A DNA stretch of 64,000 nucleotides from Balneolaceae bacterium (lineage in GTDB: Bacteria > Bacteroidota > Rhodothermia > Balneolales > Balneolaceae): positions 310,001 through 374,000 of the forward strand of contig JAXHMM010000006.1 in the NCBI GenBank assembly GCA_034521445.1. Reading direction: 5' to 3'. This document shows, in pieces, positions 25,687 to 34,957 of this stretch. The notes beneath the pieces are model-generated. The model was not told where the DNA came from. It did no database searches and saw nothing but the letters and a program-made list of their open reading frames with translations. Numbering within the stretch: position 1 is the stretch's first letter; every line of letters starts with the position of its first letter. The position numbers were made by a program, and so were the translations under genes.

Positions 25687-28236
25687 ATGAAATCACTGGT
25701 CATAGTAGAGTCGCCCACCAAGATCAAGACCATCAAGAAATTCCTCCCCAAGGACTACGTGATTGATTCGTCCATGGGACACATCCGCGACCTGCCGGCC
25801 AACGCCAAGGAGATCCCCTCCAAGTATAAAAAAGAGGAATGGGCCAACCTGGGCGTGAATGTGGAGGAGAATTTCGAGCCTCTCTACGTGGTGCCCTCCG
25901 GCAAGAAGAAGGTGGTCACCAAGCTCAAAAAGCAGCTCAAGGACTCCGACGAGCTCATCCTGGCCACAGACGAGGACCGCGAGGGCGAGGCCATCTCCTG
26001 GCACCTGGTGCAGGTGCTCGATCCCGATATTCCCGTCAAACGCATGGTTTTCCGCGAGATCACCAGGGAGGCCATCCAGGAGGCCATGAACCACTACCGC
26101 GACATCGACATGAACCTGGTCAACGCCCAGGAGACGCGGCGCATTATCGACCGGCTGGCCGGCTACACCATCTCCCCGCTGCTCTGGAAGAAAATCTCCC
26201 CGGGCCTCTCGGCCGGGCGCGTACAGTCGGTGGCCGTGCGCTTCCTGGTGGCCCGCGAGCGCGAACGCATGAAGTTCCGCTCGGCGCGATACTGGGACCT
26301 CAAGGCGAAGCTGCACAAGGAGGAGGACGATTATATCTTCGATGCCGACCTGACACACCTGGATGGCAAGCGCATCGCCTCGGGCAAGGACTTCGACGAG
26401 AACACCGGCAAGCTGAAGAAGCCCGACTCGGTGGTGCTGCTCGACGACCAGACCGCAGGCGCCCTGCGCGACGAGCTGGAAGATACCGAGTGGACGGTGG
26501 CGCGGGTGGACAAGAGCCGCAAGAAGCGCAATCCCTCCCCCGCCTTCATCACCTCCACCCTGCAGCAGGAGGCCAACCGCAAGCTCGGCTGGACCGCCAA
26601 GTATACCATGCAGGTGGCGCAGCGCCTCTACGAGAACGGATATATCACCTACATGCGTACCGACTCGGCCCGCCTCAGCGGACAGGCCATCGGCGCGGCC
26701 CGCACCGCGGTGGAGCAGGAGTACGGCAAGGACTATCTCTTCGACCGGCCCCGGAACTACGGGGGCGGCTCCAAGGGCGCCCAGGAGGCCCACGAAGCTA
26801 TCCGGCCCTCCGGCAGCTCCTTTCGCAAGCCGGAGGAGGCCGGGCTCGGCGGCTCGGAGTTCAAGCTCTACGACCTGATCTGGAAGCGCACTGTCGCCAC
26901 CCAGATGGCCGAGGCCGAGCTGGAGTTCACCAACGTGACCATCGAGGCGGACGCCGACGGAAAGACCGCCTCCTTCCGGACCAGCGGCAAGAAGATCCTC
27001 TTCCCCGGCTTCTTCCGGGCCTACGTGGAGGGCAGCGACGACCCCGACGCCGCCCTGGAAAACCAGGAGAACTACCTGCCCGAGATGAGCGAGGGCGAGA
27101 CAGTGGTCGAGGAGGGCATCGAACCCATTTCCCACGAAACCAAGCCCCCCGCCCGCTATACCGAGGCCACCCTGGTCCAGGAGCTGGAGAAGCGCGGCAT
27201 CGGCCGCCCCAGTACCTACGCCACCATTATCTCCACCATACAGGACCGCGGCTACTGCGACGCCGAGGGCAAGACGCTGGTGCCCACCTTCACCGCCTTT
27301 GCGGTCACCGAGCTGCTTGAGGAGCACTTCCCCGAACTGGTGGACAGCGACTTCACCTCGGAGATGGAGGGGCGGCTTGACGAGATCGCCCGTGGGCGCG
27401 CCGACACCAAGGAGTACCTGCATTCCTACTACATGGGCGAAAAGGGACTCAAGAGGAAAGTGGACCAGCGCGAGGACAAGATCGATCCCCGCGATGCGAA
27501 GCACCTGGATCTGCCGCTGGAGGGTCTTGACGGCATGAAGGTCTTTGTAGGCCGCTACGGACCCTATGTGCGCGCCGAGCGCAGCGGCGAGGAGCTTACC
27601 ACCTCCATCCCCGATTCCTGGAAGCCCGGCGACATCAGCGTGGAGAAGCTGCGCGAGCTGCTGGACGCCGAAGAACAGGGTCCCCAGAGCCTGGGCGAGC
27701 ATCCCGAATCCGGTGAGCCGGTCTACGTGCTGACGGGCCGCTACGGGCCCTACGTGCAGGTGGGCGAGGCCACCGACGAAAAACCCAAGCCTCCGCGCGC
27801 CTCCCTGCTGAAAGGCATGAAGCAGGAGGAGGTGGATCTCGACCTGGCCCTGCAGCTGCTGGACCTGCCCCGCACCTTGGGCAAACACCCGGACACAGGC
27901 AAGGAGGTGAAGGCGGGGGTTGGGCGCTACGGACCCTTCGTGCTGCACGACGGCACCTTCGCCTCCCTGCGCCGCGGCGACCACGTGCTGGAGGTGGAGC
28001 TGGACCGCGCCCTGGATCTGCTGGCCAGCAAGAAGAACAAGAAGAAGCGAAGTTCGGTCATCAAGGAACTGGGCGACCATCCTGCCGAGGGCAAGCCGGT
28101 GCGCGTACTGGACGGGCGCTACGGACCCTACATCAAGTTCGGGAAGACCAACGTGAGCCTGCCGGACGACCTCAAGCCTGAGGAGGTCACCATGGAGCAG
28201 GCCGTGGAGCTCATCGCCGAGAAGCGGAGCAAGTAG
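25687..28236 (+). CDS. topA: DNA topoisomerase I
   Basis: An 849-residue type IA topoisomerase that relaxes negative supercoils. The Toprim domain opens with [19 protein letters not shown] and contains [15 protein letters not shown]; the active-site tyrosine is Tyr322 in YITYMRTDS. The C-terminus carries four GRYGPY/F repeats at about residues 621, 684, 746 and 810, spaced about 63 residues apart (Topoisom C-terminal repeats), and no cysteine zinc fingers like those in E. coli TopA. The linker near 767-789 is Lys-rich. Probably co-transcribed with the peroxiredoxin gene before it. Confidence 0.96.
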   Translation: MKSLVIVESPTKIKTIKKFLPKDYVIDSSMGHIRDLPANAKEIPSKYKKEEWANLGVNVEENFEPLYVVPSGKKKVVTKLKKQLKDSDELILATDEDREGEAISWHLVQVLDPDIPVKRMVFREITREAIQEAMNHYRDIDMNLVNAQETRRIIDRLAGYTISPLLWKKISPGLSAGRVQSVAVRFLVARERERMKFRSARYWDLKAKLHKEEDDYIFDADLTHLDGKRIASGKDFDENTGKLKKPDSVVLLDDQTAGALRDELEDTEWTVARVDKSRKKRNPSPAFITSTLQQEANRKLGWTAKYTMQVAQRLYENGYITYMRTDSARLSGQAIGAARTAVEQEYGKDYLFDRPRNYGGGSKGAQEAHEAIRPSGSSFRKPEEAGLGGSEFKLYDLIWKRTVATQMAEAELEFTNVTIEADADGKTASFRTSGKKILFPGFFRAYVEGSDDPDAALENQENYLPEMSEGETVVEEGIEPISHETKPPARYTEATLVQELEKRGIGRPSTYATIISTIQDRGYCDAEGKTLVPTFTAFAVTELLEEHFPELVDSDFTSEMEGRLDEIARGRADTKEYLHSYYMGEKGLKRKVDQREDKIDPRDAKHLDLPLEGLDGMKVFVGRYGPYVRAERSGEELTTSIPDSWKPGDISVEKLRELLDAEEQGPQSLGEHPESGEPVYVLTGRYGPYVQVGEATDEKPKPPRASLLKGMKQEEVDLDLALQLLDLPRTLGKHPDTGKEVKAGVGRYGPFVLHDGTFASLRRGDHVLEVELDRALDLLASKKNKKKRSSVIKELGDHPAEGKPVRVLDGRYGPYIKFGKTNVSLPDDLKPEEVTMEQAVELIAEKRSK

Positions 28237-28295
28237 CCTCCCGATGGTCAATTGACAGGTGAATATGAGTTCCGAGTTTTCTACTTTGAATAGTC

Positions 28296-28868
28296 ATGGA
28301 CAAGAAATCGGACCTCCATTTCGAATACCCGCCCAATCTTCATGAGCTGGATCTGGCCACGCTCGTGTCGATGTACCGGGAGCGGGGCATCCCGCGGAAG
28401 GCGCGCCCCGGGGAGTACTTCTCCTGCGCCCTTTCCCACCGTCTGATCAAGGAGGGCAAGTGGTGGTTCGGCCGCTACTACAGCCAGGACTCATGGAACA
28501 ATATGCTGACCAAGGGCTGTGAGGGCTACCCGCTGACCGAGGTGGAGATGAACCTGCTGGGCATGGCCTACGCCGCCGAGGAGGAGCCCCCCGGGCGCGA
28601 GGAGGCGGAACAGAACTGCGGGGCCATTTCCAAGCTGGCCTACATGATCGTCAACGACCTGAAGGAATTCGGCTTTCTCTCCATCGACGAACAGGGGCGG
28701 CTGCTCATTACGCCGCGCGGCGAGAAGGCGCTGCAGGGTCTGGCCAAGCGTATCTACGGCAAGAACTTCCGGCCCGGCATGCTGAAAGTGAACCGCGAGG
28801 GCGCAGCGCCCAATCCCACCATCGAGCGCGCCACCAAAAAGGACAGCGACCAGGCCAGTCTCTTCTAG
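28296..28868 (+). CDS. Conserved hypothetical protein
   Basis: I do not recognise this 190-residue soluble protein. It has no signal peptide or membrane helix. The central part (FSCALSHRLIKEGKWWFGRYYSQDSWNNML) is rich in aromatic residues, and residues 110-150 (KLAYMIVNDLKEFGFLSIDEQGRLLITPRG) look like a winged-helix segment, hinting at DNA or protein binding. It lies 59 bases behind topA on the same strand, so it may be co-expressed. Its stop is immediately adjacent to the stop of the converging malic enzyme gene. Confidence 0.7.
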   Translation: MDKKSDLHFEYPPNLHELDLATLVSMYRERGIPRKARPGEYFSCALSHRLIKEGKWWFGRYYSQDSWNNMLTKGCEGYPLTEVEMNLLGMAYAAEEEPPGREEAEQNCGAISKLAYMIVNDLKEFGFLSIDEQGRLLITPRGEKALQGLAKRIYGKNFRPGMLKVNREGAAPNPTIERATKKDSDQASLF

Positions 28869-30050
28869 CTAGCTCTCCTTTCTTTTCCTGCAGATATCTT
28901 GCACCGATTCGGCTACCTGCTGGGCGACTCTTTTGTCGAAGGCGCTGGGGATGATCTCCTCGGGCGTGGGCTGTTCCACACAGTCGGCAATGGCGCGGGC
29001 GGCAGCCACGAACATGGGGTAGGTGAAGTCGCGTGTTCGGGCGTTCAGGGCGCCGCGGAAGAGACCCGGAAAGGCCAGCACGTTGTTGATCTGATTGGGG
29101 AAGTCGGAGCGTCCCGTCGCCACGATACCGGCACCGGCCCGGTGCGCCTCGTCAGGCATGATCTCCGGTACGGGGTTGGATAAGGCAAAAATGATGGGGT
29201 CGTCGTCCATCTTGCGGATCATGGAGGCGTTGAGCACCCCGGGTACCGATACGCCTATAAAGACGTCGGCGTCGACCAGGGCGTCCTCCAGGCTGCCGGT
29301 GACCCCGCGCCGGTTGGTCAGGCGGGCCATTTCCTGCTTTACGGGATTGAGCCCGTCGCGTCCCTCGGCGATGATGCCGCGGCTGTCGCACATGATCACC
29401 TCCTCCACGCCCATGTGCTGCAGCAGCCTGACCACGGCCACCCCGGCGGCGCCGGAGCCATTGATCACGATGCGCAGCTCATCCATGGTGCGTCCGGTGA
29501 CCCGCATGGCGTTGATCATGCCGGCCAGGGTGACCACGGCGGTACCGTGCTGGTCGTCGTGCATCACGGGGATGTCCAGCTCCTCCTTGAGGCGCTCCTC
29601 GATGTCGAAGCACTTCGGCGCGGCGATGTCCTCCAGGTTGATGCCCCCGTAGGTGGGGGCGATGGCCTTCACGGCCGCGATGATCTCCCCGGGGTCCTGG
29701 GTGTCGAGCACCACCGGTACGGCATCCACCTGCGCAAACTTTTTGAAGAGCACGCATTTGCCCTCCATGACCGGCAGGGAGGCCTCCGGGCCGATGTTAC
29801 CCAGTCCCAGCACCGCCGAACCGTCGCTTACCACGGCCACGGTGTTGCTCTTCCAGGTGTAGTCGTAGGCTTTGCTGCGGTCATCCGCGATGGCCCTGCA
29901 GGGCTCGGCCACCCCGGGCGTGTAGGCGATGCTCAGGTCCTCGCGGGTGTCCAGCGGCATCTTGGATTCGATCCCCAGCTTGCCCCCGTATTTGCGGTGG
30001 GCGTCGAGGGACTGCTGCCCGTAGTCTCCTTTGGTGTCGTCCGGTGCCAT
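28869..30050 (-). CDS. NAD(P)-dependent malic enzyme (oxaloacetate-decarboxylating)
   Basis: A 393-residue short-form malic enzyme converting malate to pyruvate and CO2. Family hallmarks: SIAYTPGVAEPCRAI, GNIGPEASLPVMEGKCVLFKKFA, GGINLEDIAAPKCFDIE, MHDDQHGTAVVTLAG and the dinucleotide-binding INGSGAAGVAVVRLLQ, then FALSNPVPEIMPDEA. The short size without a phosphotransacetylase domain matches the roughly 400-residue bacterial type. It converges on an unknown gene with no gap and follows the M1 peptidase gene by nine bases on the minus strand. Confidence 0.93.
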   Translation of the reverse strand: MAPDDTKGDYGQQSLDAHRKYGGKLGIESKMPLDTREDLSIAYTPGVAEPCRAIADDRSKAYDYTWKSNTVAVVSDGSAVLGLGNIGPEASLPVMEGKCVLFKKFAQVDAVPVVLDTQDPGEIIAAVKAIAPTYGGINLEDIAAPKCFDIEERLKEELDIPVMHDDQHGTAVVTLAGMINAMRVTGRTMDELRIVINGSGAAGVAVVRLLQHMGVEEVIMCDSRGIIAEGRDGLNPVKQEMARLTNRRGVTGSLEDALVDADVFIGVSVPGVLNASMIRKMDDDPIIFALSNPVPEIMPDEAHRAGAGIVATGRSDFPNQINNVLAFPGLFRGALNARTRDFTYPMFVAAARAIADCVEQPTPEEIIPSAFDKRVAQQVAESVQDICRKRKES

Positions 30051-30059
30051 GGTGTGCGG

Positions 30060-31961
30060 TCAGTTGTCGGAATTCTGCATGGTGTAGGAGCTCATGTCGA
30101 GGGTGTCGTTGCTGCGGTCTATGTCGGCCACCCGGTTGGTGGGATCGAGCTCCACCGAGTCGATCTGCGAGGCGGGCCGGTCGATGCGCAGCGTGTAGGT
30201 GGGGTTGGTCCACGGCCAGTCCTCCAGCACCGTGCGCGGCACGTCGGTCTCGGCGGCCTTCTCCCCGCGCATGATGCGCAGCGGGATGTAGAAGAGCTCG
30301 CGGCTGCCGTCGGCGTAGGTGACCAGCACCTCCTGCGGCATGGGGGTGAGCTCGTGGCGTTTGAGGGTGACGAAAGTTTCGCCTCCCTCGCCCACCACGC
30401 CGGTTATGCCGTAGTCAATATGGCGCGTGGACTCGATGAAGTGCTGGTAGTACCAGTCGAGCACCATGCCCGACTCGCGCTCCATCACCCGCAAGAAATC
30501 GCGTCCGTCGGGATGCTTAAACTTCCAGGCATGGAAGTAGCGCTTCATGCCGCGGTCGAAGACCTCGTTGCCTACGATGTAGCGCAGCTGGTTCAGGAAG
30601 ACGGCCCCCGTGGAGTAGGAAGCGGCGCCATAGGCCCGGTTGGTGTGGTAGTGGTCGGCGTGGGTATCCAGGGCCTCCTGGTCAGAGGACTCCACGATGC
30701 CGAAGTAGGTGTTGTAGGCGCCGGAGTGCGGGTTCGGGTCTTGTCCGTCCCCGAAGAGGTGGCCCATGGTGAGAGCGGAGGCGTAGGTGGTGAAGCCCTC
30801 GTCTATCCAGGGGTAGCGGCTCTCGTTGGTGGCCAGCACCCCGTAGTACCACATATGGATGAACTCATGCACGGTCACCCCGACGAGGCTTCCCAGGGAG
30901 CGTCCCCCGGTAATCAGCGTGCCCATGGGGTACTCCATGCCGCCGTCGCCGCCCTGGATCACCGAGAAGGTTTCCCACGGATACTGCCCGAAGTTTTCGC
31001 TCATGAATTGGAAGGCCCTGACGGTGTGGGAGGGCAGCTGGCGCCAGTTCTGCAGGTACTGCTGCTGCTCTTCGGGGTCGTCGTTCTCGGTCACCGGGTC
31101 GGTCTGGTAGAGGAAGTGCAGCAGGGGTCCTCCCGGCACCTGCGCGGTGGTATGGGTAAAATCGGGATCGGCGCCCCACATGAAGTCGTGCACCTGCTCG
31201 GCGCGCCAGCGCCAGGTGATCATCTCATCCTCCCCGTGGGAGACCTCCACGCCCTCCTCCTGGTAACCGTGGCCGATCTCATCGGGATTCTGCAGCTGTC
31301 CGCTGGCGCCCATCACGTAGTCGGCATCGATGGTGATGTTCACTTCGAAATCGCCCCATACCCCGTAGAACTCACGCGCCACGTAGGGATTGGGATGCCA
31401 GCCGTCCTCGTCGTATTCGCTGAGCTTGGGATACCACTGGCTCATGGAAAACTCCACACCCTCGGCGTTGTCGCGGCCGGAGCGGCGGATCTGCAGCGGC
31501 ACTTGGGCCTGCCACTCCATCTCGAAGGTGGTGCTTTGGCCCGGAAGAATGGGTTCGTCCAGGGTGACCTCCATGACGGTGCCCTCCACGGTCCACTCCA
31601 CCGCCTCGCCGTCCTGGGTGAGGCTGCCGATGCGCTGGTAGCCTATCTCCTCCTCCGACAGTCCAACAATGCGGTCTCCCACCCGGCTGTCAGGGTCCTC
31701 GATGGTGCGCGAGCGCACGTCCATCATGCTGCCCGGCTGGAAGGCGTTGAAGTAAAGGTGGTAGAAGACTCGCCGGAGGGTGTCCGGGGAGTTGTTGGTG
31801 TAGGTGAGCACCTGGTGGCCGTCGTATTGGTGGTTCTCGGCGTCCACCGTGATGTCCATCCGGTATTCGGCCCGCTGCTGCCAGTAGTCGGTGCCCTGGC
31901 TCCAGGCGGTGCCGGCGAGGGTGAGGCTGAGAATCGTAAGTATGAGAAACTTCGGATGCAT
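30060..31961 (-). CDS. Exported M1 family metallopeptidase
   Basis: A 633-residue zinc aminopeptidase-like protein with a signal peptide (MHPKFLILTILSLTLAGTAWS, cleavage near 21). An N-terminal beta-sheet domain precedes the gluzincin motif HEFIHMW (zinc ligands His365, His369 and catalytic Glu366), with the third ligand Glu388 in YPWIDEGFTTYAS. GGDGGMEYPM before it is the exopeptidase GxMEN-like region. It should act in the periplasm or outside the cell on peptide N-termini. The malic enzyme gene lies nine bases downstream; recR is upstream by 34 bases. Confidence 0.9.
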   Translation of the reverse strand: MHPKFLILTILSLTLAGTAWSQGTDYWQQRAEYRMDITVDAENHQYDGHQVLTYTNNSPDTLRRVFYHLYFNAFQPGSMMDVRSRTIEDPDSRVGDRIVGLSEEEIGYQRIGSLTQDGEAVEWTVEGTVMEVTLDEPILPGQSTTFEMEWQAQVPLQIRRSGRDNAEGVEFSMSQWYPKLSEYDEDGWHPNPYVAREFYGVWGDFEVNITIDADYVMGASGQLQNPDEIGHGYQEEGVEVSHGEDEMITWRWRAEQVHDFMWGADPDFTHTTAQVPGGPLLHFLYQTDPVTENDDPEEQQQYLQNWRQLPSHTVRAFQFMSENFGQYPWETFSVIQGGDGGMEYPMGTLITGGRSLGSLVGVTVHEFIHMWYYGVLATNESRYPWIDEGFTTYASALTMGHLFGDGQDPNPHSGAYNTYFGIVESSDQEALDTHADHYHTNRAYGAASYSTGAVFLNQLRYIVGNEVFDRGMKRYFHAWKFKHPDGRDFLRVMERESGMVLDWYYQHFIESTRHIDYGITGVVGEGGETFVTLKRHELTPMPQEVLVTYADGSRELFYIPLRIMRGEKAAETDVPRTVLEDWPWTNPTYTLRIDRPASQIDSVELDPTNRVADIDRSNDTLDMSSYTMQNSDN

Positions 31962-31995
31962 GGGAATGGGGTGTCTGGTTTGCTATTGAAGGGTT

Positions 31996-32604
31996 TCAGA
32001 AGGAACTGCGGCTGGCAAAGGCCCGCGAGAGGGTGGCCTCGTCAATGAATTCCAGCTCGGAGCCCATGGGAATGCCGTAGGCGATGCGGGTGACCCGAAT
32101 ATCCTCGTGGGGCCGCAGTAGCTTGTTCAGATAGTAGCTGGTGGCCTCCCCCTCGGAGTCGGGGTTGAGGGCGAGGATGATCTCCTCCACCGTTTCCCCC
32201 TCCTCGTTGATGCGCTGCATGAGCTCGCGTATGCGCACGTCGTCCGGGCCGATGTTGTCCAGGGGGGAGATGACCCCGCCGAGCACGTGGTAGCGTCCGC
32301 GGAACTCGCCGGTCTTTTCGATGAGGTAGACGTCCTGCGACTCCTCTACCACGCAGATGAGTCCGTTGGCCCTCTTGGGATTGGAGCAGATGGAGCAGGG
32401 GTCGTGGTCGCTGATCACCCCGCAGGATTCGCAGCGGGTGATGGAGCGCTTGAGACTGATGAGGGATTCGGCCAGCCTGACCACGCTGTCCTCGTCCTGC
32501 TTGAGCAGGTGGAGGGCGATGCGTCGCGCCGATTTTCGGCCGGTCCCCGGCAGTTTGGCCAGCTGCTCGATGGCCTGTTCCAGGATTTCGGAGGTACCCT
32601 GCAT
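31996..32604 (-). CDS. recR: Recombination protein RecR
   Basis: A 202-residue DNA-binding protein of the RecFOR gap-repair pathway. N-terminal helix-hairpin-helix (LAKLPGTGRKSARRIALHLL), a four-cysteine zinc finger (CESCGVISDHDPCSICSN) and a Toprim domain with ICVVEESQDVYLIE. Its ATG overlaps the stop of the upstream ybaB gene by one base (TAATG), giving the common dnaX-ybaB-recR order. Confidence 0.95.
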   Translation of the reverse strand: MQGTSEILEQAIEQLAKLPGTGRKSARRIALHLLKQDEDSVVRLAESLISLKRSITRCESCGVISDHDPCSICSNPKRANGLICVVEESQDVYLIEKTGEFRGRYHVLGGVISPLDNIGPDDVRIRELMQRINEEGETVEEIILALNPDSEGEATSYYLNKLLRPHEDIRVTRIAYGIPMGSELEFIDEATLSRAFASRSSF

Positions 32605-32948
32605 TACATCCCCAGCTTGCTCATGTCCATGCCGGGGATGCCGCCGCCGGGCATCATGTCCTTGTAGGTGTTCTGCATTTTCTCCTGGGCGGCCTCCTCG
32701 GCTTTCTCGAGGGCCTTGTTGACCCCGGCGACCACCAGGTCCTCCATCATTTCGGCGTCGTCGGGATCGATGACGTCGGGGTCGAGGGTCACGCTCAGGA
32801 TCTTGCGCTGTCCGTTGGCGCGCACCTTCACCATGCCCCCGCCGGCCTCGGCTTCCACTTCCAGTTCGGCCAGCTGCTGCTTGGCCTGTTCAACTTTCTC
32901 CTGCAGTTCGGAAAACTTTCCGAACATGTCTGCCATATTCTTGTTCAT
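32604..32948 (-). CDS. ybaB: YbaB/EbfC family nucleoid-associated protein
   Basis: A 114-residue small DNA-binding protein that forms tweezer-like dimers. It starts MNKNMADMFGKFSELQEKVEQAKQQL (coiled coil) and has GMVKVRANGQRKILSVTLDPDVID and the family C-terminal Gly/Met-rich tail (MMPGGGIPGMD). It lies between dnaX and recR, overlapping recR by one base; this conserved arrangement ties it to replication or repair. Confidence 0.94.
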   Translation of the reverse strand: MNKNMADMFGKFSELQEKVEQAKQQLAELEVEAEAGGGMVKVRANGQRKILSVTLDPDVIDPDDAEMMEDLVVAGVNKALEKAEEAAQEKMQNTYKDMMPGGGIPGMDMSKLGM

Positions 32949-32970
32949 AATACGCTTGCTTTGGATTGGG

Positions 32971-34857
32971 TCACGGATTTAAATTATAATCGAGTTCGGC
33001 TCCGAATAGTTCGACCAGGGTTTTGATGGCCGGATCGCGTTCCTGCAATTTCTTAAAGCGCTCGTAGGGCGATTCCGACTCCTCCTGCTCCTTTTCGGTG
33101 CGCTGTACCCGGCATTTCAAACTCAGGAAGGCCCCCAGGTACTGCTGGAGAATCTTGCCCAGGGGACGGCTGTTCTCGTCCACCATCTGCCTGGCGAAGT
33201 CGTCGCTGCAGCGCAGCACCAGATCGCGGTTTTTTAGCTCCACCGGCTCCACGCGCTGCATCTGCAGGTGAAGGGTTTTCGGCAGGTGCTCCCCGATGTC
33301 CTCCAGGTAGTCGGGCCAGCATGCGTGCACATCCTCCATGCTGATATCCTTGGGCGCGCGCTTCGGGACGGAGCTGCCGTTGCGCTGCGGACCGCCGGAG
33401 GCCTGCCCGGCCGGTGTGCCGGAGGCGATGCCCTTGCCGCCTGAGCGGTTTCTGCCGCTCCCCAGGGAAGGTTTGCCCATCACATTCTCTTCTTCCTCTT
33501 CGGAGGTCTCCGCCGGCTCTGAATCGGCTACGGCTACCTCCGCGGAAGCCTGGCGGCCGTTGGCGCCGGCCGGCCTCTCCGGTTTCGGGGCGTCTGCGGT
33601 CTTTTCCTCTCCGGTTTCGGGCGTCTCGTCGGAGGGTTCCTCGCTCCCGTCGTTGTCCTGTCCATCGTTGCCGGTGGCGTCGCGATCGGCCTCGCTGCCG
33701 TCGGAATCGTCGGACCCGGCCGGGGCGTCCGGCTGTTCACTCAGCTTTTTTTTTAAAGCCTCCAGCTCGCCCAGCAGGGCGTTCAGGTTCTGCGTGCGCT
33801 CCATATGGATGAGCTTCAGCAGGGTAATCTCAAACTGTATCTTGGGCTGGTGGGCTTCCCTGATCTTGTACTGCGCTTCGCTGACGATATGCAGCATGCG
33901 CATCAGATCGTCCTCGCTGAAGGCATCTGCCGCCCCCCGGTAGCGTTTTTTCATCTCTTCGGAGGCCTCCACCAGGTGCATCTTGGCGGAGTTCCTGGCT
34001 ACGTAGAGGTTGCGCAGGTGTTCGGTGAGCCCGATCAGGTACTCCTGTATGTCGTAGCCCTCCTGCAGCAGCTCGTTGACCAGCTCCAGTCCCCCGCCCG
34101 CATCGTGCTGCTCCACGGCTTCCATAAACTGGAACATCCGGTCGGTGCTCACCACATTGAGCGCGCGCAGCAGTTCCTCATGGCGGATATCGCTTCCGCA
34201 GAAGGCGATGGCCTGGTCGAGCAGGCCCAGGGCGTCGCGCAGGGCCCCGTCGGCCTTCTTGGCGATCACGTGGAGGGACTCGCGGTCGATGCGGATCCCC
34301 TCTTCCGAGGCCACCTTGTCAAGATGGTCCACGATCTCCTCGATGCTCAGGCGCTTGAAATCGAAGCGCTGCACCCGCGAGAGGATGGTGGGGAGCACCT
34401 TGTGGGGCTCGGTGGTGGCGAAGATGAAAATTACGTGGTCGGGCGGCTCCTCGAGGGTTTTCAGCAGGGCGTTGAAGGCGGCCTTGCTGAGCATGTGCAC
34501 CTCGTCGATGATGTAGATCTTGTAGCGCCCGTTCTGGGGAGGGATGCGCACCTTCTCGCGCAGGTCGCGGATGTCGTCCACCCCGTTGTTGGAGGCGGCG
34601 TCGATCTCCACCACGTTGAGGGTCTGATTGAGAGACTCCCCGTCTACCTCGGCGTCGATGTCGTTGACGGCGCGGGCGAGCACGCGGGCCATGGTGGTCT
34701 TGCCCACGCCCCGGGGGCCGCTGAACATGTAGGCGTGCGCCAGGCGGTTCTTTTTGATGGCGTTGCGGAGGGTGTCGCTGACGTGCTTCTGCGACACGAT
34801 CTCGTCAAACGTGTGGGGCCGGTAGGTGCGGGTTAGTGCGCGGTAATTGTCTGACAT
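32971..34857 (-). CDS. dnaX: DNA polymerase III gamma/tau subunit
   Basis: A 628-residue clamp-loader ATPase. Walker A GPRGVGKT (47-54), IYIIDEVHMLSKAAFNALLKTLEEPP (Walker B and sensor region) and TILSRVQRFDFKR are clear. The zinc module of four cysteines normally present just after the Walker A helix is missing: VLARAVNDIDAEVDGESLN runs directly into EIDAASNNGVDDIR. A Ser/Asp/Glu-rich linker (about 365-500) separates the ATPase from a C-terminal tau-like domain, as in other long forms. First gene of the dnaX-ybaB-recR set. Confidence 0.95.
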   Translation of the reverse strand: MSDNYRALTRTYRPHTFDEIVSQKHVSDTLRNAIKKNRLAHAYMFSGPRGVGKTTMARVLARAVNDIDAEVDGESLNQTLNVVEIDAASNNGVDDIRDLREKVRIPPQNGRYKIYIIDEVHMLSKAAFNALLKTLEEPPDHVIFIFATTEPHKVLPTILSRVQRFDFKRLSIEEIVDHLDKVASEEGIRIDRESLHVIAKKADGALRDALGLLDQAIAFCGSDIRHEELLRALNVVSTDRMFQFMEAVEQHDAGGGLELVNELLQEGYDIQEYLIGLTEHLRNLYVARNSAKMHLVEASEEMKKRYRGAADAFSEDDLMRMLHIVSEAQYKIREAHQPKIQFEITLLKLIHMERTQNLNALLGELEALKKKLSEQPDAPAGSDDSDGSEADRDATGNDGQDNDGSEEPSDETPETGEEKTADAPKPERPAGANGRQASAEVAVADSEPAETSEEEEENVMGKPSLGSGRNRSGGKGIASGTPAGQASGGPQRNGSSVPKRAPKDISMEDVHACWPDYLEDIGEHLPKTLHLQMQRVEPVELKNRDLVLRCSDDFARQMVDENSRPLGKILQQYLGAFLSLKCRVQRTEKEQEESESPYERFKKLQERDPAIKTLVELFGAELDYNLNP

Positions 34858-34957
34858 CCGTTGCTCGCCTTGAGCCTTAAGCCATGTTCCTTGAATAGGA
34901 TAAGGTACAAAATGTGAAGGCCAATATCGTGGAAAAATGGGTACCGCGGGGCGGTCC

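Noticed and set aside
25693-28251. 852-residue open frame on the minus strand opposite topA
   Set aside because: It mirrors topA exactly and its translation is low-complexity Leu/Gly/Val/His; it is a by-product of GC-rich codon usage.
29415-32048. 877-residue plus-strand frame across the malic enzyme and M1 peptidase genes
   Set aside because: Both genes on the other strand have complete family motifs; the plus-strand translation is biased His/Val/Gly sequence with no domain.
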